A DNA stretch of 64,000 nucleotides from an uncultured Bacteroidales bacterium (GTDB taxonomy: Bacteria > Bacteroidota > Bacteroidia > Bacteroidales > UBA932). Where the stretch lies: the NCBI GenBank assembly GCA_900316525.1, contig ONDF01000018.1:41443-105442 (forward strand), in the 5' to 3' direction. Positions 15,866 through 30,500 of the stretch are shown piece by piece (within the stretch, counting starts at the first letter, position 1; every line of letters begins with the position of its first letter). Position numbers and translations under genes: made by a program. The notes beneath the pieces were generated by a model, which was not told the DNA's origin, searched no databases, and saw nothing but the letters and a program-made list of their open reading frames with translations.

Positions 15866-18802
15866 ATGAAGAAAAGACTGATCCTGGCCCTGGCGGCCGT
15901 CCTCCTCGCGGGAGCCGCCTCCGCCCAGACTCCGGAATACGACCGCGCCCTGGACTTGTACGGGCACGGCATGTACGCGGAGGCCGCCCGTCTGCTGGAG
16001 CGCATTCCCGGCAGCGAAGCCGAAGGTTACGCGGCCCTCTGCGCCATCGAACTCCAGACCCCCGGCTTCGAGAAACGCGCCGAAGCCTTCCTGGACCGCT
16101 GGCCCGAATCCCCCCTCGTCCCGCAGGTGAACTTCCGCTGGGCGCAGGACCTGTTCGACCGCGGACTCTACAAGGAGGCCTCATACCGTTTCGGCTGCGT
16201 CACGCAGGACGAGCTGATGCCTGGCCAGGTGGCCGAATACGCCTACAAGAAGGGCTACAGCGCCTTCGGCAGCGGCGACCTCGCCCTCTCCCGGATGCTC
16301 CTGGAGAAGATGCAGAGCCTCCCGCACTCCGACTACACGGCCCCGTCCCAGTACTCGCTGGGCTATGTGTGCTACTCGCTGGGCGACTTCCGCGAGGCCG
16401 CCGACTGGTTCGCCAAGTCCGCCGTGGACCCGCGCTTCACCCAGCTCGCGAACTACTACATCCTCGAGTGCCGCTTCAACGAGAAGGATTACAACTACGT
16501 GGTCAAGTTCGGCGAGGACATCTACGACAAGATCCCGGCGGACCGCCAGCCGCACTTCGCCCGCATCATGTCCGAGTCCTACCTCGTGCTCGGCGACAAG
16601 GAGAAGGCCCGCTCCTACTACCAGAAGAACCTGGCGGACAACACGGCCCGCAACCGCTCCGACTGGTTCTACGCCGGCTCCGTCCTGTACGCGGTGGAGG
16701 ACTGGCAGGGCGCCGTGGAAAGCTTCAGCCAGATGCCCGAGCGCACCGACTCCCTGGGCCAGATCGCGAACTACCAGCTGGGCTACAGCTACATCCAGCT
16801 GCGCAACAAGGTGGCGGCCCTGGACGCCTTCAAGGACGCCGCCGCCCTCCCGTTCAACAAGGATATCCAGGAGGACGCGTACTTCAACTACGCGAAGCTC
16901 GCCTTCGACCTGAACAACGACGTGTCGGCCTTCAACGACTACATGAAGCGGTATGACGCTCTTTCGAAGGGGGACCAGATCTACAGCTACATGGCGATGG
17001 CCGCGCTCGCGAACCACGACTACGAGGCCGCCGTCGCGGCCTACGACAACATCGACGAACTGGATCCGCGGATGCAGTCCAACTACATGAAGGCCTACTT
17101 CCTCCGCGCGAACCAGCTCATCCAGAACGGCTCCTTCCGCGACGCGGTGCCGCACCTGAAGGCCGCCGCCTACTACAGCCCCCGGCAGGATCCCTTCAAC
17201 CAGCTCTCCCGCTACTGGATCGCCGAATCCTACTACCGCGACGGCAAGTACGCCGACGCCCGCGCCGTCCTCATGGACCTGTACAACCTGTCCGCCCTGG
17301 ACGGCAAGAAGGAAGGGAACCTGATCCCGTACGACCTCGCCTACACCTTCTTCAAGGAGGAGGATTATCCCGCCGCCCTGAAGTGGTTCAACAACTATCT
17401 CGCCGGTAATCATGACGACCGGGGCGCCGACGCCGAAACCCGCATCGGCGACTGCTACTTCTTCCAGAAGGACTACACGACCGCCATCGCCGCCTTCGAG
17501 CGCAAGCTGGCCGATTACCCCGATCCCGACGACATCTACCCGTACTACCGCGCCGGCGTGGCCTGCGGCCTGGTGCGCGACTTCCCGCGCAAGGTCCAGT
17601 TCCTCGAGCGCGTGAAGAAGGCCTCCCCGGGCGTCCCGTACTACGCCGACGCGATGTACGAGCTGGGCCGCGCCTACGTCTCCGTGGGCGAGCCGGAGGA
17701 CGCCGTCCGGACGTTCCGGACCCTCCGCGCCACCACCGACGATCCCGACTACGCGACCCGCGCCCTGCTGGAGCTGGGCATGATCGCCCGCAACGCCGGG
17801 GACGACGCCAAGGCCCTCGAGTACTACAAGGAAGTCGCCGCCCAGGGCGGTGATTATGCCGATGACGCCCTCCTCGCGGTCGAGTCCATCTACCGCACCC
17901 GCCAGGAGCCCGACGCCTACCTCGCCTTCGTGAACAGCCTGGGTGACAAGGCCGCCCGCACCGACGCGCAGAAGGAGGAAGTCTACTTCGGCACGGCCGA
18001 GGAAATCTTCCTCGGCGGCAACTACGCGAAGGCGGAGAGCACGTTCAAGAGCTATCTCGAGAAATATCCCGAAGGGGCCAAGGTGGCCGAAGCCGCCTTC
18101 TACCTGGGCGAATGCTACCGCGGGATGGGCGACAAGGAAAAGGCGGCCGACGCCTATGCCGACGCCCTCGAGCGCGGCCTGGAAGGCTCCTTCCTGGAGA
18201 CCGCCTGGCTGCGGCTGGGCGACCTTTCCTACTCCATGCAGCGCTATCCCAAGGCCTATGCCGCGTACCTGAAGCTCCGGGACACCGCGCAGCTGGACGA
18301 CAACAAGGCCGCGGCGGCCGTGGGCATGATGCGGTCCGCGTTCAAGGCCCGCGAGTTCGAAGACGCCGTCGCCGCCGCGCAGTCCGTGCGCGGGACCCGC
18401 GGCGCCTCCGACGACCTCCGCCGCGAGGCCGACTACATCCGCGCCAAGTCCTGCCTCGGCATGAGCCGCCGCGCGGAAGCCTACGGCATCTTCGAGCAGC
18501 TCGCCAAGGATCCTTCCACCGCCGAGGGCGCCGAGGCCGCGTACCTGATCATCCAGGACAAGTTCGACCGCGCCGAGTTCGCCGGCATCGAGGACAAGGT
18601 GTACGATTTCGCAGGCAAGGCCGGCGGCCAGAACTACTGGCTCGCCAAGGCGTTCATCGTCCTGGGCGACACCTTCGCCGAGAATGACAACATGGCCCAG
18701 GCGAAGGCCACCTTCGACAGCATCAAGGCCGGGTACAAGCCGTACGGCCCCGAGGACGAAGTCCTGGACCAGGTGGAACTGCGGCTGAGAAAACTTAACT
18801 AG
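15866..18802 (+). CDS. Large exported tetratricopeptide-repeat protein
   Basis: 978 residues with a clear signal peptide (MKKRLILALAAVLLAGAASA, cut before Q). The rest is an array of TPR-like helical pairs, for example YSLGYVCYSLGDFREAADWF, YQLGYSYIQLRNKVAALDAF, YELGRAYVSVGEPEDAVRTF and AAFYLGECYRGMGDKEKAAD. There is no catalytic motif. Such periplasmic TPR proteins scaffold envelope assembly. An outer-membrane barrel gene follows after 10 bp, so the pair probably works together at the outer membrane. Confidence 0.88.
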   Translation: MKKRLILALAAVLLAGAASAQTPEYDRALDLYGHGMYAEAARLLERIPGSEAEGYAALCAIELQTPGFEKRAEAFLDRWPESPLVPQVNFRWAQDLFDRGLYKEASYRFGCVTQDELMPGQVAEYAYKKGYSAFGSGDLALSRMLLEKMQSLPHSDYTAPSQYSLGYVCYSLGDFREAADWFAKSAVDPRFTQLANYYILECRFNEKDYNYVVKFGEDIYDKIPADRQPHFARIMSESYLVLGDKEKARSYYQKNLADNTARNRSDWFYAGSVLYAVEDWQGAVESFSQMPERTDSLGQIANYQLGYSYIQLRNKVAALDAFKDAAALPFNKDIQEDAYFNYAKLAFDLNNDVSAFNDYMKRYDALSKGDQIYSYMAMAALANHDYEAAVAAYDNIDELDPRMQSNYMKAYFLRANQLIQNGSFRDAVPHLKAAAYYSPRQDPFNQLSRYWIAESYYRDGKYADARAVLMDLYNLSALDGKKEGNLIPYDLAYTFFKEEDYPAALKWFNNYLAGNHDDRGADAETRIGDCYFFQKDYTTAIAAFERKLADYPDPDDIYPYYRAGVACGLVRDFPRKVQFLERVKKASPGVPYYADAMYELGRAYVSVGEPEDAVRTFRTLRATTDDPDYATRALLELGMIARNAGDDAKALEYYKEVAAQGGDYADDALLAVESIYRTRQEPDAYLAFVNSLGDKAARTDAQKEEVYFGTAEEIFLGGNYAKAESTFKSYLEKYPEGAKVAEAAFYLGECYRGMGDKEKAADAYADALERGLEGSFLETAWLRLGDLSYSMQRYPKAYAAYLKLRDTAQLDDNKAAAAVGMMRSAFKAREFEDAVAAAQSVRGTRGASDDLRREADYIRAKSCLGMSRRAEAYGIFEQLAKDPSTAEGAEAAYLIIQDKFDRAEFAGIEDKVYDFAGKAGGQNYWLAKAFIVLGDTFAENDNMAQAKATFDSIKAGYKPYGPEDEVLDQVELRLRKLN

Positions 18803-18812
18803 AAGCACGAAC

Positions 18813-20588
18813 ATGAGACAGCATATCCTTGCGACGGCCCTTGCGGCGGCGGTGTCCGCCCTGGCCTATGGACAGAACCTGAATCCCACCGTGGAGGTCA
18901 CGAACGCCTACGAAGGCGGCCCCTCCGCGATCGCCAAGCCCGCCCAGCAGCTGGCGGTGCCGGATTCCGTCACCCGGTTCAACCTGGATTTCGACTATTC
19001 CGTGTTCGAGAAGCCGTACCAGGGCGCCTATGAGTTCACGCCCTACTACGTGCAGCTCAAGCCCACGCCCAAGCCCTCCACCACGGAGAAGTTCTATCTC
19101 CGCACCGGCGCCGGCTTCACCCTCCATCCCGAGCTGGACTTCGTCTTTACGCCCGTCCAGAAGGAGAAGTTCCGGATGAGCGTGTACGCCACGCACCAGT
19201 CCTACTTCGGCCGGTATCACGATTTCGCCCTGGGTACGCCCCGGGACGGCGTCATCCCGGTCGTCAAGTCCGGCGAGAAGATGAAGGGCTACCTGGCCGA
19301 CACGAAGGCCGGCATCGACGGCACCTTCAACTGGGATGGCGGCCTGGCCACCCTGGACCTCGGCTTCCGCAACCGGATGGCCAACGACGCCTATCACTAC
19401 CAGAAGATGAGCGGCCTCGAGGCCAAGGCCCGCGTCCGCTCCCTGCCTTCGGACGAGCCGCACCTGCTGTATGACGCCACCATCGACTACTCCCTCCTGG
19501 GCGGCGACCTGTCGAGCTTCGCGCGGGTCGCGAAGGATTTCCGCGAGAGCAAGTTCGACCTCGCCGGCGACTTCGGCCCCGTGCTGGATGCCGACCGCCG
19601 CCTCCTGGTGGGCCTGAACCTGGACCTGGCGCGCTATATGGGTGATTTCGCCGGCTATACCGGCCGGATGGCCCTCACGCCCAAGTACCAGTTCAACCTG
19701 GACCGCTGGCGCTTCAGCCTGGGCGCCCAGGTTTCCTGGCTCATCTATTCAGACGAATTCAACCTCTGGTCGCAGGACTTCCGGCACAAGTCCGGCTTCG
19801 TCTATCCGGACGTCCACATCGACTTCCACGCGGTGGACGACCGGCTGGTCCTCCAGACTTCCGCGACGGGCGGCGACCGGTTCAACACCCTGTCCGGCCA
19901 GTTCTTCTCGCATCCCTTCTCCTACGACGCCCAGTACGGGCATTCCGTGGAGCGGATCCGCGCCATGATCGGCGCGCGGGGCAACTTCGCCAGCCGCTTC
20001 CGCTACAACCTGCAGGGCGGCTACGCCCGCTGGACCTATGCGCCCGTGGAAGGCATGGTCTCGTATCTTGTCAGCTATCTCGTTCCTTCAGCAGACGATT
20101 CCGACACCCTTCAGCCGGCTGAGACCGCCGAACGCCGGATCCTGCGGCCTTCGCTGGTCGAAAAGGGCTTCAACCTCCTGTTCGTCGACCTCGACTACGG
20201 CTGGAAGTCCGAGAGCGTGACCGTCGACGGAAAGCTGTCCTACCGGCATACGAACATTTCCGACAGCGGAGCCTTCGCCCCGGCGGCCTTCACCGGTTTC
20301 ATCCGTCCCGCGTACAACTATGGCGAGCGGATGAAGGGCGGCCTCGACGTCGCCTGGTCCACGGGCCGGAAAGCCTCCTTCACCACGCCCTCGGAAACCG
20401 GGGAAGTCACGAAGGTATACCGGGTCCCCGGATGGGTCGATCTCGGCGTCTTCGCGGAGTACCGTTTTACCCACCGTTTCGGCTTCTGGGCCAAGGGCGG
20501 CAACCTGCTGAACCAGGTGGTCCAGCGCACCCCGCTCCATGCCGAGGCGGGAATGTATTTTACCGCCGGAATCGTATTGAATTTCTAG
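18813..20588 (+). CDS. Outer-membrane beta-barrel protein (TonB-receptor-like, no plug)
   Basis: 591 residues. A signal peptide (MRQHILATALAAAVSALAYG) is followed by a short linker and then many amphipathic aromatic strands such as LRTGAGFTLHPELDFVFTP, AHGKLSYRHTNIS-like DGKLSYRHTNIS and LGVFAEYRFTHRFGFWAKG. It ends GMYFTAGIVLNF, a terminal aromatic residue as required for barrel insertion. No plug domain or TonB box is evident, so it is called a barrel protein rather than a receptor. It is coupled to the TPR gene 10 bp upstream. Confidence 0.78.
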   Translation: MRQHILATALAAAVSALAYGQNLNPTVEVTNAYEGGPSAIAKPAQQLAVPDSVTRFNLDFDYSVFEKPYQGAYEFTPYYVQLKPTPKPSTTEKFYLRTGAGFTLHPELDFVFTPVQKEKFRMSVYATHQSYFGRYHDFALGTPRDGVIPVVKSGEKMKGYLADTKAGIDGTFNWDGGLATLDLGFRNRMANDAYHYQKMSGLEAKARVRSLPSDEPHLLYDATIDYSLLGGDLSSFARVAKDFRESKFDLAGDFGPVLDADRRLLVGLNLDLARYMGDFAGYTGRMALTPKYQFNLDRWRFSLGAQVSWLIYSDEFNLWSQDFRHKSGFVYPDVHIDFHAVDDRLVLQTSATGGDRFNTLSGQFFSHPFSYDAQYGHSVERIRAMIGARGNFASRFRYNLQGGYARWTYAPVEGMVSYLVSYLVPSADDSDTLQPAETAERRILRPSLVEKGFNLLFVDLDYGWKSESVTVDGKLSYRHTNISDSGAFAPAAFTGFIRPAYNYGERMKGGLDVAWSTGRKASFTTPSETGEVTKVYRVPGWVDLGVFAEYRFTHRFGFWAKGGNLLNQVVQRTPLHAEAGMYFTAGIVLNF

Positions 20589-24681
<4,093 letters not shown>

Positions 24682-24695
24682 AACCAAACGATACA

Positions 24696-26012
24696 ATGAA
24701 CATTACCAAGAACCAGCCCGATGCCCTGAACTACCAGGTCACCATCGACATCACCCCGGACGACTACGCCGAGGCCCTCACCTCCCGACTGAAAGAATAC
24801 CGCCGCCGCGCCGACATCAAGGGTTTCCGCAAGGGAATGGCCCCGATGTCCCTGATCCAGCGTCTCTATGGCGACCAGTCCCTCTATGAGGCCGTGAACC
24901 GGCTCGTCTCCGAGCAGCTCGACACCTTCATCCGCGACGAGAAGATCCGCGTCGTCGGCGAACCCCTCCCGTCCGAGGACCAGCCCCAGCTGGAATGGAA
25001 GTCCGGCGCCGACTTCACCTTCAAGTTCGACATCGCCCAGACCCCGGAACTGAACTTCGAGGTGGGCGAGGGCGACAAGATCCCGTACTACGAGATCAAC
25101 GTCACCGAGGACGCCAAGAAGGCGATGAAGGCCCAGATGCTCCAGCAGTACGGTTCCCTCCAGGAGGGCGAAAAGGCCGGCGAGAACGACTACATCATCG
25201 CCGACATCGCTAATGAGGCCCACAGCGCCGAAGGCGTGTACATCTCCGTGGCCCACGTCGCCGAGATCGCCCGTCCGCTGTTCGTCGGCAAGAAGGCCGG
25301 GGACAAGTTCACCTGCGACGTGAGCGTAGCCTTCGAGAACGAGACCGACCGCGCCTCCATGCTCAAGGTGGACAAGGCGAAGCTCGCCACCCTGGATCCC
25401 GTCTTCAACTTCACCGTCGTGAACGTCAAGACCTTCAAGGCCGCCGAATCCAACCAGGAGACCTGGAACCAGATGTTCGGCGAAGGCGCCGTGACCAGCG
25501 AGGAGCAGTTCATGGAGAAGGTCGTCGAGCGCATCCGCGCCAACCACACCCAGGAAGCCAACTACCGCTTCGCCGCCGACGTCCGCAAGTATTTCGTGGA
25601 CAAGGCCAATATCGAGCTCCCGGAAGCTTTCCTGAAGCGCTGGCTCGTCTATGCCAATGACGGCAAGTACACCGCCGAGGAGGTGGAGAAGGAGTTCCCG
25701 GGCTTCGTCGAGGACTTCAAGTGGCAGCTCACCCGCGGCTACCTGATGCAGAAGCTCGGCCTGAAGGTCGAGAAGGCCGACATCGAGCAGGCCGCCGAAA
25801 GCTACGTCGCCTACCAGTACGCGATGTACGGCATGGGCAACGTGCCGCAGGACCTGATCAAGAGCTCCGCCCGGAACGTCCTGGAGGACGAGAACCAGGT
25901 GCGCCGCCTCGAGGAGCAGGTGGAGGACAACAAGACCATCGGCACCCTGCGCGAGAAGGTCTCCCTCCAGACCAAGAAGATTTCCGAGGAAAAGTTCCGC
26001 GCCCTGAAATAA
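24696..26012 (+). CDS. tig: Trigger factor (ribosome-associated chaperone)
   Basis: 438 residues, the family length. The N-terminal ribosome-binding region contains GFRKGMAPMSLIQRLYGD, the Bacteroidota version of the GFRxGKxP signature. A central PPIase-like region and a helical C-terminal arm (VRKYFVDKANIELPEAFLKR) follow. It holds nascent chains at the ribosome exit. It lies 14 bp after the HD gene and just before clpP and clpX, the common tig-clpP-clpX order. Confidence 0.93.
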   Translation: MNITKNQPDALNYQVTIDITPDDYAEALTSRLKEYRRRADIKGFRKGMAPMSLIQRLYGDQSLYEAVNRLVSEQLDTFIRDEKIRVVGEPLPSEDQPQLEWKSGADFTFKFDIAQTPELNFEVGEGDKIPYYEINVTEDAKKAMKAQMLQQYGSLQEGEKAGENDYIIADIANEAHSAEGVYISVAHVAEIARPLFVGKKAGDKFTCDVSVAFENETDRASMLKVDKAKLATLDPVFNFTVVNVKTFKAAESNQETWNQMFGEGAVTSEEQFMEKVVERIRANHTQEANYRFAADVRKYFVDKANIELPEAFLKRWLVYANDGKYTAEEVEKEFPGFVEDFKWQLTRGYLMQKLGLKVEKADIEQAAESYVAYQYAMYGMGNVPQDLIKSSARNVLEDENQVRRLEEQVEDNKTIGTLREKVSLQTKKISEEKFRALK

Positions 26013-26058
26013 TCCGGCCCGTTTCCCGTATTCTTAGGTGTTACCAGAACTGATTGAC

Positions 26059-26727
26059 ATGAACGAATTCGAGAAATTTGCCGTGAAAGGCCAGGGGATC
26101 GGCTCCGCCACCCTGTCCCGCTACGCGTCGGCCCTCGACGCCTACATCAACCCGACGATCACCGAGGAGCGCAAGCTGAACGTCGCCCAGATGGACGTGT
26201 TCAGCCGCCTGATGATGGACCGCATCATCTTCCTGGGCGTTCCCATCGACGACGACGTCGCGAACATCGTGATGGCCCAGCTGCTTTTCCTGTCCGCGAA
26301 CGACTCCGCCGCCGATATCACGATGTACCTGAACACCCCGGGCGGCCAGGTGTCCTCGGGCCTCGCCATCTATGACACGATGCAGATCATCCAGCCCGAC
26401 GTGGCCACGGTCTGCACCGGCATGGCGGCGTCGATGGGCTCGGTGCTCCTGTGCGCCGGCGCCCCCGGCAAGCGCAGCGCGCTGCCGCACTCCCGCGTGC
26501 TGATCCATCAGCCGCTGGGCGGCGCCCAGGGCCAGGCCAGCGACATCCTCATCGCCGCCCGCGAGATCGAGAAGACCCGTACGGAGCTCTTCCGCATCAT
26601 CGCGGAGCACTCCGGCCAGAAGATCGAGCGCGTCGCCGCCGACGGCGACCGCGACTTCTGGATGTCCGCCGAGGAGGCCAAGGCCTACGGCATGGTGGAC
26701 GAGGTCCTCTACAAGAAAGCCAGGTAA
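26059..26727 (+). CDS. clpP: ATP-dependent Clp protease proteolytic subunit
   Basis: 222 residues from ATG 26059; an in-frame GTG at 26038 would add seven residues not expected in the family. The catalytic Ser is in [11 protein letters not shown] and His in [12 protein letters not shown]; the Asp is in the [11 protein letters not shown] region. [19 protein letters not shown] is the oxyanion-loop region. ClpP forms a 14-mer protease chamber fed by ClpX. Its stop shares one base with the clpX start (TAATG). Confidence 0.96.
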   Translation: MNEFEKFAVKGQGIGSATLSRYASALDAYINPTITEERKLNVAQMDVFSRLMMDRIIFLGVPIDDDVANIVMAQLLFLSANDSAADITMYLNTPGGQVSSGLAIYDTMQIIQPDVATVCTGMAASMGSVLLCAGAPGKRSALPHSRVLIHQPLGGAQGQASDILIAAREIEKTRTELFRIIAEHSGQKIERVAADGDRDFWMSAEEAKAYGMVDEVLYKKAR

Positions 26728-27950
26728 TGGCCAAGCGGGAGAACCATCAGAACCGTTGCGTCCTCTGCGGCCGGACCGACGCCGAGGTCCCGTTCATGCT
26801 CCAGGGCATCGACGGGTACATCTGCTCGGACTGCGCGAAGATGGCCGCGGAATACGTGGCGGAGCTGGAGAAGCGGCCCGCGAAGGGGGAAACCTCCGTG
26901 GGCTCGCTGGACAAGGCTCCGAAGCCGAAGGAGATCAAGGCCTACCTGGACCAGTACGTCATCGGCCAGGACCGGGCCAAGACCGTCCTGTCCGTGGCCG
27001 TGTACAACCACTACAAGCGCATCAGCCACAACCTGATCGGCAAGGCCGACGACGGGGTGGAGCTGGAGAAGTCCAACATCCTCCTGGTGGGGCCTACGGG
27101 AACGGGCAAGACGCTGCTGGCGAAGACCATCGCCAAGCAGCTGGACGTGCCCTTCACCATCGTGGACGCCACCGTCCTCACCGAGGCCGGCTACGTGGGC
27201 GAAGATGTCGAGAGCATCCTCACCCGGCTGCTGCAGGAGGCCGATTTCGACTTGAAGAAGGCCGAGCGCGGCATCGTCTTCATCGACGAGATCGACAAGA
27301 TCGCCCGCAAGTCCGACAACCCGTCCATCACCCGCGACGTGTCGGGCGAGGGCGTGCAGCAGGCCATGCTCAAGCTCCTGGAAGGGAATGTGGTGAACGT
27401 CCCGCCGAAGGGCGGCCGCAAGCACCCCGAGCAGGAGTTCATCCACGTGGACACGCAGAACATCCTGTTCATCTGCGGCGGCGCCTTCGAGGGCATCGAG
27501 CGGCACATCGCCCGGCGCAAGAACACCCGGATCATCGGCTTCAACGCCGAGGAGAAGGAGCGCGTGGACAAGGACAATCTCCTGCAATACGTGGACGCCC
27601 AGGACCTTCGGTCCTATGGCCTCATCCCGGAGATTGTCGGCCGTCTACCGGTCGTCACCTACCTGGACCAGCTGGACCGCGACTCCCTCCGCCGCATCCT
27701 GACCGAGCCCAAGAACGCCATCATCCGGCAGTATCAGAAGCTCTTCGAGATGGACGGCATGAAGCTCGAGATCGAGCCGGAAGTCCTGGACCTGATCGTG
27801 GATACGGCCATCGAGCGGAAGCTCGGCGCCCGCGGGCTCCGGAGCATCTGCGAGGAGTTGATGAACGACGCGATGTTCGAAGCGCCATCGTCCAAGAAGA
27901 AGACCTTCAAACTCACGTTGCAATATGCGAAAGAGCGCCTGGCTGACTAG
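26727..27950 (+). CDS. clpX: ATP-dependent unfoldase ClpX
   Basis: 407 residues from the ATG overlapping the clpP stop by one base. The N-terminal zinc finger has four Cys ([10 protein letters not shown], then YICSDC). Walker A is GPTGTGKT, the pore loop [11 protein letters not shown], Walker [12 protein letters not shown], with [16 protein letters not shown] and a C-terminal sensor-2 region ([13 protein letters not shown]). It unfolds tagged substrates into ClpP. The last 26 bp overlap the next gene. Confidence 0.97.
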   Translation: MAKRENHQNRCVLCGRTDAEVPFMLQGIDGYICSDCAKMAAEYVAELEKRPAKGETSVGSLDKAPKPKEIKAYLDQYVIGQDRAKTVLSVAVYNHYKRISHNLIGKADDGVELEKSNILLVGPTGTGKTLLAKTIAKQLDVPFTIVDATVLTEAGYVGEDVESILTRLLQEADFDLKKAERGIVFIDEIDKIARKSDNPSITRDVSGEGVQQAMLKLLEGNVVNVPPKGGRKHPEQEFIHVDTQNILFICGGAFEGIERHIARRKNTRIIGFNAEEKERVDKDNLLQYVDAQDLRSYGLIPEIVGRLPVVTYLDQLDRDSLRRILTEPKNAIIRQYQKLFEMDGMKLEIEPEVLDLIVDTAIERKLGARGLRSICEELMNDAMFEAPSSKKKTFKLTLQYAKERLAD

Positions 27951-30075
27951 CCTGACGCTCTTTTGCGTTCTGGCCTGCGCGGGTCCCGTCCGGGATTCCG
28001 TCAAGACGACGTTCCAGACGTCGCAAGGATGGCGTCCGTCCATCGACAACCGCGCCGATGCCGTGATGGTGTACGGCGTGGGCGGGAATCCGACGGACAA
28101 GAACGCGCCCGGAAGCCTGGAAGCCCGGCTCGCCTCCTGGCGGGAGCGGGGCTACGAGACGCATTTCATGACGGGCATCGCCTGGGGCGGCTACCAGGAC
28201 TATTTCACCGGCGGCTGGGACGGGGAATGGCACCTGGACGAAGGCCAGGTGCGGATGGAAGGGGACACCATCTGGCACGGGCCGATGGTTCCGTACATCG
28301 TCCCGACGGAGAACTACCTCGCGTATTTCAAGGAGCGGCACATCAAGCGCGTCATCGACGCGGGCGTGGACGCGATTTTCCTGGAGGAGCCCGAGTTCTG
28401 GGCCGATGCCGGCTATTCCGAGGCGTTCAAGCGCGAGTGGAAGGCCTTCTACGGCGAGGACTGGCGCCCGCAGGACGAGTCGCCGGAGGCCACCTACCTT
28501 TCTTCAAAACTGAAATACCACCTGTATTACCGGGCCCTGGACGAAGTCAGTTCCTACGCAAAGGAATATGGACGCTCGCTGGGCCGGGATATCAAATGCT
28601 ACGTGCCCACGCACTCGCTGGTGAACTATTCCGCCTGGCAGATCGTCTCGCCTGAGGCCTCGCTGGCCTCGCTGGACGGGATCGACGGATACATCGCCCA
28701 AGTATGGACCGGAACCTCCCGGGTGCCGGACTATTTCGACGGCGTCCGCCGTGAGCGGGTGTTCGAGACGGCCTGCCTGGAATACGGCTGCCTGGCGTCG
28801 ATGACGGCCCCGACCGGCCGCCGCGTCTGGTTCCTGACCGATCCGATCGAGGACGCCACCCGCGACTGGACCGATTTCCGGCGGAACTACCAGGCCACCT
28901 ACGCGGCCCAGCTCCTGTACCCGCAGATCGACTCCTACGAGATCATGCCCTGGCCCGAACGCATCTACGAGCGTCCCTACCCGGCCGGTCCGGGCTCGGA
29001 CGAGCGGATCCGCATCCCGCAGGATTTCGCGTCGATGATGCAGGTGATGACGAACGCCCTGCAGGAAATGCCCGTGTCCCGGAACACCCTGGACGGCTCG
29101 CAGGGCATCTCCGTCCTGATGGCCAACTCCCTGATGTTCCAGCGGTTCCCGGTCCATGAGGGCTATGACGATCCGCAGCTGTCGAACTTCTTCGGCCTGG
29201 CCCTGCCGCTGCTCAAGCGCGGCGTTCCCGTGGGCATCACCCACATCGAGAACCTGGGCTATCCCGAAGCGCTTGCCGGCGTGAAGGTCCTCCTGATGAC
29301 CTACGCCAACATGAAGCCGATGGACCCGGCCGCGCACGAGCATCTGGCCCGTTGGGTGCGTGACGGGGGAGTGCTGGTTTACAGTGGAACGGACACCGAT
29401 CCTTTCCAGGGAGTGCGCGAATGGTGGAACACGGGGGAGTACGCCTATGACGCCCCGTCCGACCATCTGTTCGAGCTCCTGGGCTTGTCGCCCGGTCTCG
29501 GGAGGGGAGTGTATCCCTGCGGCAAAGGCCGCCTGTGCGTGCTGCGGAACGATCCGAAAGAATATGTGATGACGGCCGGCGGCGACGCAGCGCTGCTGTC
29601 CGCCGTCGAATCGCTGTACGGCCCGCTGCAGTGGAAGAACCACTTCCTGCTGGACCGCGGCCCCTACAAGATTGCCGCCGCGCTGGACGAAAGCGTCTCC
29701 GACGAGCCCTATGTCATTGAAGGATCGTTCATTGACCTGTTCGATCCCACGCTCCCCATCGTTACGCGCAAGGAACTCGCCCCCGGCTCCCAGGCCTTCC
29801 TCTACGACCTCCGCAAAGCCCCCAAGGCCCCGGCCATCCTCGCCGCCGCCAGCCGCGCCTACGACCTCCACCGCACCGCCCGCACCTTCTCCTACGTGTG
29901 CAAGGCCCCCGCGGAGACCTGCAACGTCACCCGCATCCTCCTCCGCCGCAAGCCTTTGAGCGTCCTCGTGGACGGCGAACCGGTCTCGAATTTCGCCTGG
30001 GACCCCGCCACCCGCACCCTCTTCCTCCGCTTCCCCAACACCCCCGACGGCGTCCGCGTGGAAATCCGGTGGTAG
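27925..30075 (+). CDS. Lipoprotein of unknown function, glycoside-hydrolase-like
   Basis: 716 residues. The N-terminus [20 protein letters not shown] has a lipobox (VLAC), so a lipoprotein. I do not recognise the family with certainty. The first 400 residues read like a TIM barrel of the glycosidase type ([20 protein letters not shown] has a conserved-looking Glu-Glu-Pro-Glu; [28 protein letters not shown]). A flavodoxin-like beta-galactosidase trimerisation-type domain may follow ([38 protein letters not shown]), then a beta-sandwich tail. A GH42-like or related carbohydrate-active role is inference. It overlaps clpX by 26 bp, an odd partner for a chaperone operon. Confidence 0.55.
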   Translation: MRKSAWLTSLTLFCVLACAGPVRDSVKTTFQTSQGWRPSIDNRADAVMVYGVGGNPTDKNAPGSLEARLASWRERGYETHFMTGIAWGGYQDYFTGGWDGEWHLDEGQVRMEGDTIWHGPMVPYIVPTENYLAYFKERHIKRVIDAGVDAIFLEEPEFWADAGYSEAFKREWKAFYGEDWRPQDESPEATYLSSKLKYHLYYRALDEVSSYAKEYGRSLGRDIKCYVPTHSLVNYSAWQIVSPEASLASLDGIDGYIAQVWTGTSRVPDYFDGVRRERVFETACLEYGCLASMTAPTGRRVWFLTDPIEDATRDWTDFRRNYQATYAAQLLYPQIDSYEIMPWPERIYERPYPAGPGSDERIRIPQDFASMMQVMTNALQEMPVSRNTLDGSQGISVLMANSLMFQRFPVHEGYDDPQLSNFFGLALPLLKRGVPVGITHIENLGYPEALAGVKVLLMTYANMKPMDPAAHEHLARWVRDGGVLVYSGTDTDPFQGVREWWNTGEYAYDAPSDHLFELLGLSPGLGRGVYPCGKGRLCVLRNDPKEYVMTAGGDAALLSAVESLYGPLQWKNHFLLDRGPYKIAAALDESVSDEPYVIEGSFIDLFDPTLPIVTRKELAPGSQAFLYDLRKAPKAPAILAAASRAYDLHRTARTFSYVCKAPAETCNVTRILLRRKPLSVLVDGEPVSNFAWDPATRTLFLRFPNTPDGVRVEIRW

Positions 30076-30113
30076 CGCCAGTCGCCCGCCCGCAACCCGC
30101 CCACTCCCACCGC

Positions 30114-30254
30114 CGCCAAATAGCCGCACCGGGATGCCGGTTCTGCGCGTTGTGCGGGTGATTGCGGTGCGCCAATGGCCGATTTCGGCCCTCGGCGCAC
30201 CACGAACCCCGGTGTGGGCACGTAAAACGACGATCTGTGTGCGGCTGTTTGGCG
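30114..30254 (+). repeat. 141-bp palindromic element A (RAYT-flanking)
   Basis: The outer arms are about 16 bp (CGCCAAATAGCCGCAC and GTGCGGCTGTTTGGCG). The inner arms GGTGCGCC (30166-30173) and GGCGCACC (30194-30201) enclose GATTTCGGCC. It is the reverse complement of element B at 31527-31667 in its conserved blocks, including ACGTAAAACGACGATC. The two copies enclose tRNA-Val and the transposase gene. Confidence 0.85.
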
Positions 30255-30275
30255 AAATCGGGGGCTCTGGCCAGA

Positions 30276-30313
30276 ATAAAAACAGAGACACCTGCATCGC
30301 TGTAGGTGTCTCT
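30276..30313 (-). terminator. Terminator after tRNA-Val
   Basis: A 13-bp stem AGAGACACCTGCA / TGTAGGTGTCTCT (30284-30296 and 30301-30313, one G-U type pair) with a TCGC loop. On the minus strand a TTTTTATT tail follows. Confidence 0.88.
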
Positions 30314-30319
30314 TCCGAG

Positions 30320-30397
30320 TGGTGAGGACTGGCAGATTTGAACTGCCGACCTCTTGCCTGTCAAGCAAGCGCTCTAAACCAACTGAGCTAAGCCCTC
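30320..30397 (-). tRNA. tRNA-Val (anticodon GAC)
   Basis: A complete cloverleaf on the minus strand: acceptor GAGGGCT pairs with AGTCCTC, D-arm GCTCAGTTGGTTTAGAGC, anticodon stem CTTGC/GCAAG with loop TTGACAG (anticodon GAC, reads GUC/GUU) and T-arm GGCAGTTCAAATCTGCC. The discriminator A is followed by an encoded CCA, unlike the other two tRNAs here. Confidence 0.93.
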
Positions 30398-30413
30398 GTT
30401 CATTTGGGGATTG

Positions 30414-30421
30414 CAAAGGTA
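30414..30421 (-). promoter_or_regulatory. -7 box TACCTTTG for tRNA-Val
   Basis: Minus-strand TACCTTTG ends 16 bp before the tRNA; the same box precedes tRNA-Ala. Confidence 0.65.
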
Positions 30422-30500
30422 GAAACTTTTTTTTAATCACGCAAGAGCCGGGCTCGCTTTTTTGAATATTATGCCAAACTATCCGCAGGATGGAGCTGCG

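Noticed and set aside
16181..18814. 877-codon open frame on the minus strand opposite the TPR gene
   Set aside because: It is a shadow of GC-rich codon bias: Val/Gly/Leu-rich low-complexity translation with no motif, while the plus frame has a signal peptide, repeats and a promoter.
30320..30397. tRNA-Asp
   Set aside because: The anticodon loop reads GAC, which decodes valine codons; tRNA-Asp would have GTC.
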